Assembly: GCA_022829145.1 (NCBI GenBank)
Contig: CM040747.1
Location: 38,828,052-38,892,051, forward strand
From: Albula goreensis
Taxonomy: Eukaryota > Chordata > Actinopteri > Albuliformes > Albulidae
DNA: 64,000 bases
Direction: 5' to 3'
Made by a program: the position numbers and the translations under genes. The first letter of the stretch is position 1; every line of letters begins with the position of its first letter. This document shows, piece by piece, positions 10,597 through 21,212 of the stretch. Below the pieces are notes generated by a model. It had not been told where the DNA came from and made no database searches. It saw only the letters and a program-made list of their open reading frames with translations.

Positions 10597-13347
10597 TTTT
10601 CCTGTGTGTGTTCTGCACATGAGGATAAACGTAGGAGTAAGAGCTGGGAGAGTAAGAGAGGGAACAATGGGTTCTTCCTAGTTTTATAACTTTCTTGCCC
10701 ATTACATGTTTCTGGGGTTACAGAATTGGCTTCCTGTAACTGAGGATGTCAGGCTGGGGCGGTGCTATAAACATCACTGGTGTTTCCTGTGGAGTGTGTG
10801 GAAATGTAGTTCCATTGGCCCTACACCCCCCTTTGGTCTCAGTTTGTGGCTTAAGCCAGTATTGGTATAAGCCAGTATAAGGGTGATTCCTGGCTGTTAC
10901 CCCCAGGTACCCTTGTGCTGTTCTAACAGAGACTGTTTATCCTAGTGACTGTATCAGGAAATGGGAATGAAGACATAATGATCTCATTTCTACAGTCCAT
11001 CCTAGTTTGTGTGATATCCTAACCAGGGGATATATGTTAACAGTCTTACATTAGTGGAACTTCCTGAAGTCCAGCTAATTACTGACTTCCATGACACTGG
11101 GTCAGTGAGCAGCTACTCACAATGAGGAGGTGTTGTGAAAAATGTAAGAATGGGGCAGCACTCTAGGGATGTGCCCAATGCACCTGCAAAGATCATCCTG
11201 TAGCTGTGGTTGCCTGATTGGGCTGGGTTTAACAGTCTACAGTAACTGACTAAATTACCATTAATATGTCTGACTAAATGGCTTAATCAACTAATGGTTA
11301 GAGAGAAATGGTTGCTGTTGTTACAGGCAAACCAAGCTGAGTAAAAATGACTCATGCAGCCCTTTGGTAAGGTGGAGTTGAACAAAGAGAGAAGAGAGTG
11401 ATGGAGGAGGAGAGCTACTCTGTTTGCAGGTTTCCTTTTCCTGATGAGCATATGGGAACTTATGTTCCTTTCTAAGCAGTGCAGCTACTGTAAAACTATT
11501 CTGAGCTTCCTTCCCCATCTGTGTCTGTACCTGTGGGTCTACTTGAATTATCTTCTCTCCAATTTTTGCTGACATTGGATTGAGAAAAACAACTAGAGTA
11601 AAATTTTGGCCAAAAGGTTTTGTTAATGTATTTTTGGGCTCTAAGGTTCTGAGGGAGTGACTTCCTCAGTTTTTTTTCATTTGTGGCACGATACGCAGGG
11701 TGTCCCAAATGCTCTGGGCATCCCTTTTAATCTTATGCATTGATTGTTTATCTCTTGAGGACAAAACAACATGAGTATGAATACAGGGGTGGAGGTTGTA
11801 TAAGAAGAGAGATTTGAAAGTTTGACTCTTTTCTATACCTGGCTTGTCTCTACCCTGTATTTAGACATACTGTAGCAACTTTTTTTGCAATTGACCGTGA
11901 TGAAGTTCTCGTATATGATGTCCACTCTATGCTGTGGAAGACATTTAGTTTAGTTTATTTTATTTCCAGTCTTGCCTGTTTTTATGTTTTGTGGTCTTTT
12001 GTGATGTTGTGTGTTTTTGTAAAATGAGGCCAGACTTTCTACTGTTTCTGTGTCATAGTGAATGCACTTCAGGGTGAACAAATGAGCTGAAGGCATTTTC
12101 CTCCTCTGGCATGTAGTTGCATAGGTCAGTGTGACGATGAGCCAGTCAGATTTCACCTTAAATTTTTACAAAACTAATCGTAATTGGCACGCAGATTGTT
12201 ACGATGGGTGTTATTTCTTGGAAAAAAATTACAGTACGGAACGTTGGCGCTGAATTTTCTTTACATATCCCATTAGTATAGGCAATAAAATCAATGGCAG
12301 TTCTGTTCTGAAGAGTTGTGTTTTTTCCCCTCTAAATGATAAAAAGTATTGATGATGGTGTCAATATTGTCTCAAACTGTTCAACAGCATCAGTAAGGTA
12401 TCAATAAGATCTTAATGATACCCATCCCTAGTGAGAGGTAACTGTAGTGAAACACAGTTTGTGTTCCCTGTGTGGAGGAGGATAAATCATACGATTGTCA
12501 GAAGATTCATGCTGAGATCTTCTGGTCCCCCCTTTGGAAGGATGCAGGATTAAAGACCTGAATAGACTGAAAGGTTTTGGTTAGAGGAAGTAGAAGAATG
12601 ATGCTCAGAGCAGCCTGAGTCACAAGTAGACCCCCCTTTCCCCTTTTCACTGTGTGAAGAGTGAGATATCAGCACATAGTCTGATGTGGTTTTCACTGAA
12701 ACACTGCTTAGTGAATTAGAGTGGGACCTGAGGTGGGCTAGACCGGATATTGGACCCAGATCAGAATGCAAAGTGTTTCTGTGCACCTGGTTATATGTGG
12801 CTCCTTGCAGAATTGAGGTGAGTGGGGATGAGATGTTAACTGCTGACCTGCAGACCATTTACTTTTAAGATGGAAAAATTCTTCTCTATAGGAGCAGGGA
12901 TCTGATTTGGTAGGATGCAAATCATCTAAATACTGCTGAGCTTATACTGGATACTGGATTCAACTGCAGTAGACAGTGGCGATTGAGAACATGCGCACCA
13001 TCTAGTGGTCAATGTGGGAAGTGCATTGATTTAAGTTTGAAGCTGCTTGGATAGGGGCCCCATTATCTGTTTTGTCAGGAGCCTCATTCCTACCTTCTTC
13101 TCCAGGGGCCCCACACTCTACCTGTTTTTCCAAAATTGAATAGTATTTTTCTTTCCAAAATAAATAAATAAATAAATGCAGCTAAATGATGTTATCACAA
13201 AAAATTGAATATGCCATATGAGTAAATTATTCATACGATTCAGCACACGGGAAGCAGAAAATATGAGGATAATGCTGTTCCTCACAAAGGCTCCAATTAA
13301 ATGCAGGTGAAGTGTATGCAGTGCAAGAACAAACAGATAACACAATA
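10597..13347. other. Intron sequence, nothing recognised
   Basis: About 2.7 kb of unassigned intronic DNA. Small open frames, for example 12858-12550 on the minus strand, have no domain, no splice structure and a Ser/His-rich low-complexity look. Confidence 0.5.
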
Positions 13348-13679
13348 CAGGGGGTCCTCGGGTTACGACGGTCTCGGGTAATGTCGTTTTGTTGTTACGA
13401 CGCACTCCCATAAATTATTCAAAAAACCTAGTTTCGGCCTAAGCGGTTTGGTTTGTAAATACGACCACAGAAATGAAGATAAGAAATTATTCTCTCTCTT
13501 TTTTTTATTACTGTTCCATTTAATTAATGCATTTTATATATCCTTCATGTGTTGTGTGTATAGTGTGAGTGACTTAAGGTGTTAACTTAGGTATAATTTA
13601 GGTATGAATTCCAATTTACTTTGAAAATCAACTTACAAGTCATAGGAACGGAACTCGTTCGTAAGTCAAGGACCCCCTG
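13348..13679. mobile_element. Tigger/pogo-like MITE
   Basis: A 332-bp element whose ends are inverted repeats of the type CAGGGGGTCCTCGGGTTACG, with the right end reading GTAAGTCAAGGACCCCCTG. The left flank is TA and the right flank TG, consistent with a decayed TA target duplication. These ends resemble Tigger-type Tc1/mariner termini. There is no coding sequence. Confidence 0.75.
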
Positions 13680-14001
13680 TGTGTTCATCTTAACAGTCCC
13701 AGCACAAGGCATCAATTAAAAGTAATCAACCTCATAAAATGACTTAAGCCATAACCTTTAATTACTAAAATGTATTAAAATTACAATATTAATGGCAAAC
13801 CTTCAATTATAGAAAACAATATATAGTATTACAATATTAATTACATACCTTCAATTATAGAAAACAAAGAAGTAAATGAGTCAGTCCCACTCATTAAAAT
13901 AATGATATTAAGATGTATACGACTAATTCCACAGCCCTGTTATTTTATATTCAGATTCTGTAAGGTGTGTTTGTCCAGAGCTGGTCTCCTTCTCTCTGCA
14001 G
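13680..14001. other. AT-rich end of the large NLR intron
   Basis: Contains a short imperfect duplication (about 13795-13815 and 13852-13868, AATTATAGAAAACAA type) and the pyrimidine-rich acceptor tract just before 14002. No exon was seen. Confidence 0.5.
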
Positions 14002-14163
14002 GCTGTCAGGCTGTCGAGTCACAGAGAGAGGTTGTGATTCTCTGGCTTCAGCTCTGCGTTCAAACCCGTCACACCTGAGAGAGCTGGATCTGAGCTACAA
14101 TCACCCAGGAGACTCAGGAGTGAGAGCGCTCTCTGCTGCTAAACTGGACACACTTACACTGCT
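14002..14163 (+). CDS. NLR gene, second leucine-rich-repeat exon
   Basis: The 162-nt exon starts after TCTCTGCAG and ends before GTAAGT at 14164. It encodes an LRR with the segments [18 protein letters not shown] and [19 protein letters not shown]. One nucleotide completes the codon left open by the exon at 3464-3637 and two are left over, so the phases fit. It is 12 nt shorter than the standard 174-nt LRR exon and its last residues (AAKLDTLTL) differ from the usual consensus, so the natural donor may once have been elsewhere. The donor sequence and its flank are repeated downstream as a minisatellite. Confidence 0.8.
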
Positions 14164-14553
14164 GTAAGTACAGAGAGTTTCCACACTAGACACACTGCTG
14201 TAAGTACAGAGAGTTTCCACACTGCACCTCATAGACACACTGCTGTAAGTACAGAGAGTTTCCACACTGCACCTCATAGACACACTGCTGTAAGTACAGA
14301 GAGTTTCCACACTGCACCTCATAGACACACTGCTGTAAGTACAGAGAGTTTCCACACTGCACCTCATAGACACACTGCTCACAGACACACTGCTGTAAGT
14401 ACAGAGAGTTTCCACACTGCACCTCACAGACACACTGCTGTAAGTACAGAGAGTTTCCACACTGCACCTCATAGGCACACTGCTGTAAGTACAGAGAGTT
14501 TCCACACTGCACCTCATAGACACACTGCTGTAAGTACAGAGAGTTTCCACACT
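14155..14553. repeat. About 45-bp minisatellite carrying nine copies of the splice donor
   Basis: The unit is CACACTGCTGTAAGTACAGA followed by GAGTTTCCACACTGCACCTCATAGA. GTAAGT occurs at 14164, 14200, 14245, 14290, 14335, 14395, 14440, 14485 and 14530. The first copy is the donor of the LRR exon; the others lie in the intron. Confidence 0.9.
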
Positions 14554-14593
14554 GTGTGTCACTCAGTCACTGTCTGCTCTGCTGTTCCTACAG

Positions 14594-14640
14594 TGTGGAC
14601 CATGGAGGAGAGAGCAGGAACAAACCAGGACCCAGGAAAT
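14594..14640 (+). CDS. NLR gene, 47-nt linker exon before B30.2
   Basis: It lies between an acceptor ending CCTACAG and a GTGAGT donor at 14641. It encodes VDHGGESRNKPGPRK, a linker typical of fish NLR-B30.2 genes between the LRRs and PRY. It takes two nucleotides from the LRR exon and gives one to the B30.2 exon, restoring frame on both sides. Confidence 0.8.
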
Positions 14641-14791
14641 GTGAGTTTGTCAGCACTGAACACTCACTCACTCCATTTCCTCTCCTCCCTCTCTCCCTCT
14701 TTCTTTCACATATATTTTCAACTCTTTTTTTCAGTCCTTCTCTTCACCATTCTCTTTCACACTCGGACAGAAGTCTGTCCATACATACTGC

Positions 14792-14792
<1 letters not shown>

Positions 14793-14829
<37 letters not shown>
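14793..14829. repeat. (TG)n microsatellite
   Basis: A run of about 16 TG units in the intron before the B30.2 exon. Confidence 0.95.
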
Positions 14830-14830
<1 letters not shown>

Positions 14831-15072
14831 CTCATGGTCATTGAGATGAGATGGTGTTTACAAACATTCACCCATATTTAGACACCTACACATAAACACA
14901 CACACAAACAGCCCCACATACTCCAAACACACACATGAACAAACTCACACAGAGTTGCACACACATACAAACACAACCCTGTTTCTCTCTTTCTCTCACA
15001 CACACTCAGTCACACATAATGAGATGAATATTAATAATGATAATTAATCTCATTAATTTCTCTGGTTTGCAG

Positions 15073-15677
15073 ATGGCTGTCAGCTCACACTGGATCCAAA
15101 CACAGCGCACAGAAAGCTGTCTCTGTCTGAGGGGAACAGGAAGGTGACATACACAGAGAGAGAGCAGCCATATCCTGATCATCCAGAGAGATTTGACCGC
15201 TGGCGCCAGGTTTTGTGCAGAGAGAGTCTGTCTGGACGCTGCTGTTACTGGGAGGCTGAGTGGAGTGTGCCTGAGGGGGGAAGGGTTTATGTAGCAGTGA
15301 CATATAAAGGAATCAGCAGGAAAGGAGAGGGTGATGACTGTTTGTTTGGATGGAATAAAAACTCCTGGAGTCTGTCCTGCTCTAAACACAGTTACTCTGG
15401 CAGGCACAATAAGATTGAAACACGCATACCTGCCCCCCCCTCCCCCTACCGCAGAGTAGGTGTGTGTGATGATGATGGTGAAGGAGTGTGTGTGTACAGA
15501 GTAGGAGTGTGTGTGGACCGTCCGGCCGGCACTCTGTCCTTCTACAGCGTCTCTGACTCTGACACACTGACCCTCCTGCACAGATTCCACACCAACTTCA
15601 CTGAACACACACCCCTCTGTGCTGGGTTTGGAGTGTATGGATCTAACGCCTCAGTGTCCCTGTGCCAACTGGAGTAG
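15073..15677 (+). CDS. NLR gene, terminal PRY-SPRY (B30.2) exon
   Basis: This single 605-nt exon begins after TTTGCAG and ends at a TAG stop. PRY comes first (LTLDPNTAHRKLSLSEGNR, then the PYPDHPERF block), followed by SPRY with the landmarks GRCCYWEAEW, VAVTYKGISRKG, FGWNKNSWSL, AGTLSFYSVSD and the final LCAGFGVYGSNASVSLCQLE. B30.2 domains bind protein ligands and are common C-termini of fish NLRC3-like receptors. About 200 residues are encoded, a little more than usual, because a short duplicated stretch (RVGVC-DDDGEGVCVY-RVGVC) is inserted before the AGTLSFY block. The reading frame is intact. Confidence 0.92.
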
Positions 15678-15681
15678 AGTC

Positions 15682-16200
15682 TCACACACACACACACACA
15701 CACACACACGCATGCACACACACACACTTATATACTCTCCCTGTGACACATATCCACTCCAGCTCACACACTCACCTATAAAAACATGCTGTAACCCAAT
15801 TTCACACATACTCACACCTGTACTGCTACACACACACAAATACACACACACTCCATGTTCTGTAAAATGCATGCACACACACACACACTCACACACTCAT
15901 AGTCTCCGATGTATCACTACACTCACACTGGAACACACTGATACAACTGCAAACACAGTAAAAAAAAAAAAAAAAAAGACTGCTTGCAGTTGACACTTCC
16001 ATCCACACATAAACACACACACACATACACTCTCTTACACACACTCATCTATACATACATAGACACACACACATACCAAAAAATGTATGTTCAATCACAA
16101 ACACAAATGTACACATGCACACATAACATGCATACACACTGATGTAAATATACACTCAACCAAATTCTGTTTCACAGCTCACACACAAACAGTATTTTAT
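15682..16200. repeat. CA-rich simple repeats and poly(A) tract in the 3' UTR
   Basis: (CA)n runs at 15684-15730, 15874-15890 and elsewhere, with an A18 tract near 15960-15977. They follow the B30.2 stop codon and are probably 3' UTR or 3' flank. Confidence 0.85.
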
Positions 16201-16400
16201 ATATTTTTTAACATATGTGCCTGTGGAAACACACACAGATTTGTACATAGATACACTGGGTAGGAGTAGAGGTAGGAGAGAGACACAGTTTCAGATGTCT
16301 CCGGTTTACCTCAGTACAAGTTCAATCCTGTATATAACAATATGGCTTTTTAGCAGGTTCGTTTGAAGAACTATTGTGTCATCATGTTTTATTTTATTAC

Positions 16401-16406
16401 AATAAA
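16401..16406 (+). terminator. Candidate poly(A) signal AATAAA of the NLR gene
   Basis: A canonical AATAAA about 720 bp after the B30.2 stop codon, the first clear one on the plus strand after it. GT-rich sequence follows at 16427-16440. Confidence 0.5.
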
Positions 16407-16444
16407 ATTCTATTATAAATGTTAAAGGTGTGTGTATGTACATT

Positions 16445-16790
16445 TTTTGATGTAAGACATGAATATCACACACAACCCCCTGAACCTAACACCAACTGTA
16501 GCACAGAGAAACAGCCCTGACTGTGCTGTGAACAAAAACAGTAGGGAGTTAGTGTGTCTCTGTGGAGCCTTAAGCCTGTACATGCTTAATGGCAGGATCA
16601 GAGGGGACTCTTTAGGGAGCTTCACTTACTGCTCAGCTCTTAGGGATAGTGTAGACGACTATGCCATCACTGATAGGGACCCCTCCGACATTAGTGCATT
16701 CACTGTCAGCCCACAGACCCCTTTTTACCACCACTGTCAAATCAATGTGCACCTGAACAGAACTGGAAAACCTACGAATTAAAGGCATTT
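16445..16790 (+). mobile_element. LINE endonuclease fragment
   Basis: An open frame at 16459-16782 carries the C-terminal endonuclease signature LYMLNGRIRGDSLG...SFTYCSALRDSVDDYAITD, matching the corresponding part of the LINE at 4.7-8.0 kb. Only this piece is present. Confidence 0.75.
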
Positions 16791-16847
16791 GTTCTTCAAT
16801 CTGTAATTTAAGCTAACCCCCCAAAAACTAACCAGAAAAATTGGGGC

Positions 16848-17035
16848 TGGTGATGGAGCTTATCCCAGCATGAATTGGGCAAGGGGCAGGGAGACACCCT
16901 GGACAGATGAGCACTTCCAAAACCCAGGCAAACACATGCAAGCTCAACACAGGGACTGCTGCCCATTGTGCCTGCCCACTGAAACTGTGAGGCCACAGTG
17001 CTAACCACTGAGCCACCATGCTGCCTGCAAATGGT
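16848..17035 (-). mobile_element. tRNA-derived SINE
   Basis: Read on the minus strand it begins GGTGGCTCAGTGGTTAGCAC and continues with the GTTGAGCTTGCATGTGTTTG and CCAGGGTGTCTCCCTGCC blocks that characterise a widespread fish SINE. The tRNA-like B box is degraded. Confidence 0.7.
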
Positions 17036-17127
17036 ACAGCTCAGTATATATTTCATAGTCCTGTGTCTCATTTGCAACCCTGAATCGCATCAATTAAACA
17101 TGTTATTTAATCTGACAAACATATGTC

Positions 17128-17307
17128 AGTAGTGTAGTGTAATGGTTATGTTGCAGCAGGTCAAACTTAGTGATACAGGGTTTGATTCTCAGGTAGGCAC
17201 TGCTGTTGTACCCTTCAGCAAGGCATGTGACCCAGATTGCTCCAATAAACATCCAGCTTTATAAACAGAAGTTTCTGTGCTTTAGTTTGTCTGCTAAACA
17301 TGACTAA
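17128..17307 (+). mobile_element. tRNA-derived SINE with V-SINE/HpaI-like body
   Basis: An A-box-like GTAGTGTAGTGTAATGGTTA head, a B-box-like GGTTTGATTCTC, then CCCTTCAGCAAGGCATGTGA and GCTCCAATAAACATCCAGCT body blocks and a GTCTGCTAAACATGACTAAA tail. All are hallmarks of common fish SINEs whose tail is shared with a LINE. Confidence 0.75.
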
Positions 17308-17439
17308 ATCATAACTGCCATGACAACCCATTTTGTCTTGTGCCATTGAGGACAAGACTCAATATCATACAACAATTTTAGGTATCTGTTCTTCCAAATA
17401 TTGTAATCAATTCTACTGTTAACGTGCCGGTCTATGACA

Positions 17440-18790
17440 GACAGAGAAGAATATATATATATATATCAGAAGAGACTGGTCCATAGAGGAGAGGGAGGGT
17501 GCTCCTCCCCTGTTTTTGAGAGGAAAGAGGAAGACTGTAAAATAAAAATGTATTTGAAATGTAATGTTGGAAGACCTCGCTATCATTCATAAAAAAAAAT
17601 CACTTTTGAATAAATAAAAACCTCTTGGGTACGATAATCTTTTCTTTCAACTCTGAAAAATCTAAATGCCTCAAAAGTGACCCCTGAGTCCTTCAGGTGA
17701 GGAACAACACTTCTTGTCTTTCATAGGAACAGGGGCAGTCAGAATAACTCAATGCATTCCATTTTTTCTCTCTCAGCCTGTGATTGGCCAGTAAACGTAA
17801 TTTGGCGCTTCAAGGGAGGTGATCGTTCTTTCTCCATTTTCATTGTGTTTGTCCAACCACAGGCAAAACATTTCTGAGAAGACTGACTCTGTTTCAAATC
17901 AACTGCCTACCTTTTGTCAGTGGGAATCAAAAGACGAAACTGATCGTAGATCAGTGGTTTTACTTAGAGATGCTTCAACAAGCTGTGAAAAGACACTTGT
18001 CATTTTGTCCAGTGCTGATAGGAAAAAAAGAGAGATTCACATAAGAAAACTGACAGTGGTGTTAATTAATGAAAAAATTTTAATTAATTCAGTCATGTTT
18101 TCTTCTACGTGCATCCAGATATCTATAAGTAGTTTGAATTTTAGTATACAAATTACATATTTTTACATTAATAACTTACATTGATAAGGCAGAAAGTAAA
18201 ATTTATGCTCCACAATAACTTACATTGATAAGGCAGAAAGTAAAATTAATGCTCCACAAGCATTTATTTACAGGAATCAGAAAAGTATTACAGAATGACT
18301 ATATGGAGAGCTGAGGATAAAAAGACTAAACAAGCATTTGATAGCAGCTATAACTCTACTGAGGGTTAATAATTGGATGTGTTAAAGTTTTTTTTTTTAT
18401 TATTTCATTTGGGCTATTTAGAGAAAAGGTAAAATTCAAATAATACACTGAATTTGTGGAAATGACAAAGAGACACTGCATTTAAAGAAAAGCTTTAGGT
18501 ATCTACTTACAAGTCTGAAGGATGTAACTGTCCAAGAAAATAGTGGAACACAATATTGTCTTCTACTATACTAAGTGACTGGTACATTTTTGTATGATGT
18601 AGTTGCAATTGATGAAAAGTCCAAATGACATATTAATTGACAGTTGTTTGCATTTTAAGAACATTCATATTGTGACATCATAGAGGCTGAAATACTGAAA
18701 ATTCTAAACAACTTGAACATACTACTGTTGCTGGGAAACAGAATTGATGTGAATTCTTTCCAATTCTATGTTCTAAATTTATAAGAATAA
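17440..18790 (-). repeat. Interspersed repeat family, inverted copy
   Basis: Segments match, in reverse orientation, blocks around 35.9-36.7 kb and 37.1-37.4 kb: the AGAGGAAAGAGGAAGACTGT block, the TTGATAAGGCAGAAAGTAAA block (here tandemly duplicated at about 18165-18265) and the block at 18480-18780. The ends contain CAGAAGAGACTGGTCCATAG, resembling the hAT-like end at 36.7 kb. Because this copy is outside the V array, the family is an interspersed repeat and not merely part of the V duplications. Confidence 0.6.
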
Positions 18791-18792
18791 TT

Positions 18793-18906
18793 GAGTAATA
18801 TCACACCTCGGTCGTAGGTACGAGGCCGCAGCCCAAGTGCCAAAGATAATCACAGCCGTGCTGATATTCAGTATAACAGCAAGACCTTGAGTGTGATATT
18901 ATAACA
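18793..18906. mobile_element. Short MITE-like palindromic repeat
   Basis: Starts TAATATCACACCTCGG and ends GAGTGTGATATTA, a short inverted repeat around about 110 bp. It looks like a fish MITE; the family is not identified. Confidence 0.45.
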
Positions 18907-19796
18907 GCAAGACCTCCTCCTCCCCCATCTCCACCTCATCTTCTCCTTCTTTCTTCACTATAGGTACCTAATCCTAACTGTTCTCCCAATTTCTTTCAGC
19001 CAAAAAGAAAAGAGGGGGGTTTCCCTCACCGAGGACAGAACTACTCCTCCCCCTTAGACTCCAAGCCCAAGTACATTCTCTACAATATCCCTTATCAATA
19101 AACTCATTTAATGCTCTATTGTTATCTGTGAATTTTGTCCTAATGAATGCTTTTAACAGTCTGCTTATCAAGTAACAATAATCAGAGACAACAAATTATG
19201 TTTTTTTCTGTTTATTCAGCTCCGCTGACAAAAACAGTTACTTTAGAATTAAATTTACACATGGTGTCAAGCAACACATAAACCGTTTCTTGACTGCAGG
19301 TTAGTTAACCCATTTTATCCGATCAGCCACAATTCTGAACGTAAAGAATGCTTTCAGTTTTTTCAGTTTTCATCACGCTTAAAAATGTTACAGAATGATG
19401 TATCAATGCATTTCCAGCAAATATTGAAATAATGAACGGTTTCAATAAAATGTGTGCAGTGTCACATGTTTAGTGTTGTCACATGACTGGAGCTTTTTAC
19501 TTCTTGGTTGCATGATGACAAGAGGATGACAGAATCAAAGCTCCCAAACAAAAGGTTAGTGAAGTACGTTTACATAAAGATAGGACAGATATTTTTGGTA
19601 CACATCATCTTTAAGGTGTCTAGTATTCATGTACGCATTTGCAATTACTCAGCTTTGTTCAGTGTGGTCATAGAATGAGATATGATGGAACATGTTCATG
19701 GCATCAATAGTGGCCAGCGGGATAGCAAAATAGGTATACACATACCTATACACATGCATAGTTGTTGTTCTACCTAACTTTCTACTCTGTTCTACC
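18907..19796. other. No gene recognised
   Basis: AT-rich unassigned sequence between repeats. Open frames here are short and featureless. Confidence 0.4.
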
Positions 19797-20092
19797 TTTT
19801 AATTCAAAATATTCACAAAAAAATTTATTCTATTCTAATATTCACAAAAAAAGTAAAATCATTGAAAGGAAAAACTAAATCTTATAATGATATAAATATT
19901 TTTCTCTAAAATATGGATGCCACAATTATTGGTACCCAAAAAAATTTTGAGTAAAATCCTAACTAAAGTATATTCTCATTCATATTTTATGTTTTAACGT
20001 TCACCTGAGGGATTAGGAACACTTAAATGGTCAGCCATGACTTCCTGTTGCACTGGGGTATAAAATATGAGGTGACACACAGGCCAAATTCC

Positions 20093-20858
20093 CCTTGGCT
20101 GCGTTCCAATGCTCAAATTCGTCTCCTCCTTTCCTCCTTTCCTCCCCTCCTTTCCTCCGTGCCCCGGAAGCTGATTATGTGTTCTCCTTTCCTCCTTTTT
20201 CGTCTCCTCCAAACAGAGGATACATCGATGTATCCTACCGCGGAAGTCTTTTCACATTCCTGCGTGACATCACTGTGCTCATGACCAGTCAGATTAAAAG
20301 ACCATCCCACTGAATATTTCACTATCGAAAAGTTCTAAAATATGACAAGGGATTGATCAACACCTAAACATTAGTGCCAGAACAGTAAACAGTAATCGGG
20401 CAATTTACATTAAAGAGAAAACTGTTGTGTTTTCGAACATAACCACTTTGATGCGATATATTCATGTTTTTCAGATACAAATGGTCATTTTACCGATTGA
20501 GCGAGTTCATGTTGCGGTGAATTTATTTATTCCTTGTAGAAATGCTTATGTTACATCATGAGCAGAATGCGAGAAACTGACATTCATATTTTAATGCAGG
20601 AACAGGGCTGGTGGTGTTAGAGAAGCGTGATTGGCTTTGGTATCCTCGGAGTCATTATTACTTCATCAATAGCCGACGTTGACTTTGACGACGGGCGAAT
20701 CGGATTAGCTGTTCCAACTTTCGATTCATCTACTCCTTTCCTCCTCTCCTCCACTCGTTTCCTCCCCTCCTTTCCTCCACATATTTCCGGCATACTTCCG
20801 GGGTAGGAAAGGAGGGGAGGAAAGGAGGAGACGAGAAAAAAGTATTGGAACGCAGCCC
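20093..20858. mobile_element. Non-autonomous DNA transposon (MITE), nested in the Tc1 element
   Basis: A roughly 766-bp element with about 65-bp imperfect inverted ends, GGCTGCGTTCCAAT...CGTCTCCTCCTTTCCTCC on the left and its complement ending ATTGGAACGCAGCC on the right. Extra internal copies of the CTCCTTTCCTCC block lie at about 20185 and 20730. Short similar flanks (CCCTTG and CCCTAG) hint at a decayed target duplication. There is no coding sequence; the superfamily is uncertain (hAT-like is possible). Confidence 0.7.
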
Positions 20859-20977
20859 TAGTCATCCATAAATATGAGGCAGACGAGAGAATAGAGCAAT
20901 GATGTGCAACACAAAGTTGTTGAGCTGCACAGATCAGGAAATGGCTCTGAGAAAATAGTTAAACAGTTGAAAATGCC

Positions 20978-21212
20978 TGTCACAGACTAGCGCCGCGACA
21001 AAACTCACATTACTACAGACGCACAACACAAACACCGCAACTTAGTTTTTGTTTTCTGTTTTTGTATAGTGTTTTGTTTTTTTACTATTCATATATATTT
21101 CTGCACTGCCATTGTTTTTTCACTGAACACCTGTAAACACATTTCCCCATCTGCACCCCATCACGGCAATCCTAGTCCTTTGAGTCCTCCGCCCTTGGTA
21201 CACTCCGTCACA
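20978..21212. mobile_element. Second nested insertion (about 235 bp) in the Tc1 element
   Basis: It interrupts the Tc1 transposase region. It is flanked by ATGCC at 20973-20977 and 21213-21217 and has TGTCACAGA / TCCGTCACA-type ends. It looks like a short MITE; the family is unknown. Confidence 0.55.

Noticed and set aside
12550-12858. 102-codon minus-strand open frame in the NLR intron
   Set aside because: Low-complexity Ser/His-rich product, no domain, no splice partner; likely chance.
14186-14562. Long minus-strand open frames with repeats
   Set aside because: Shadow of the splice-donor minisatellite.
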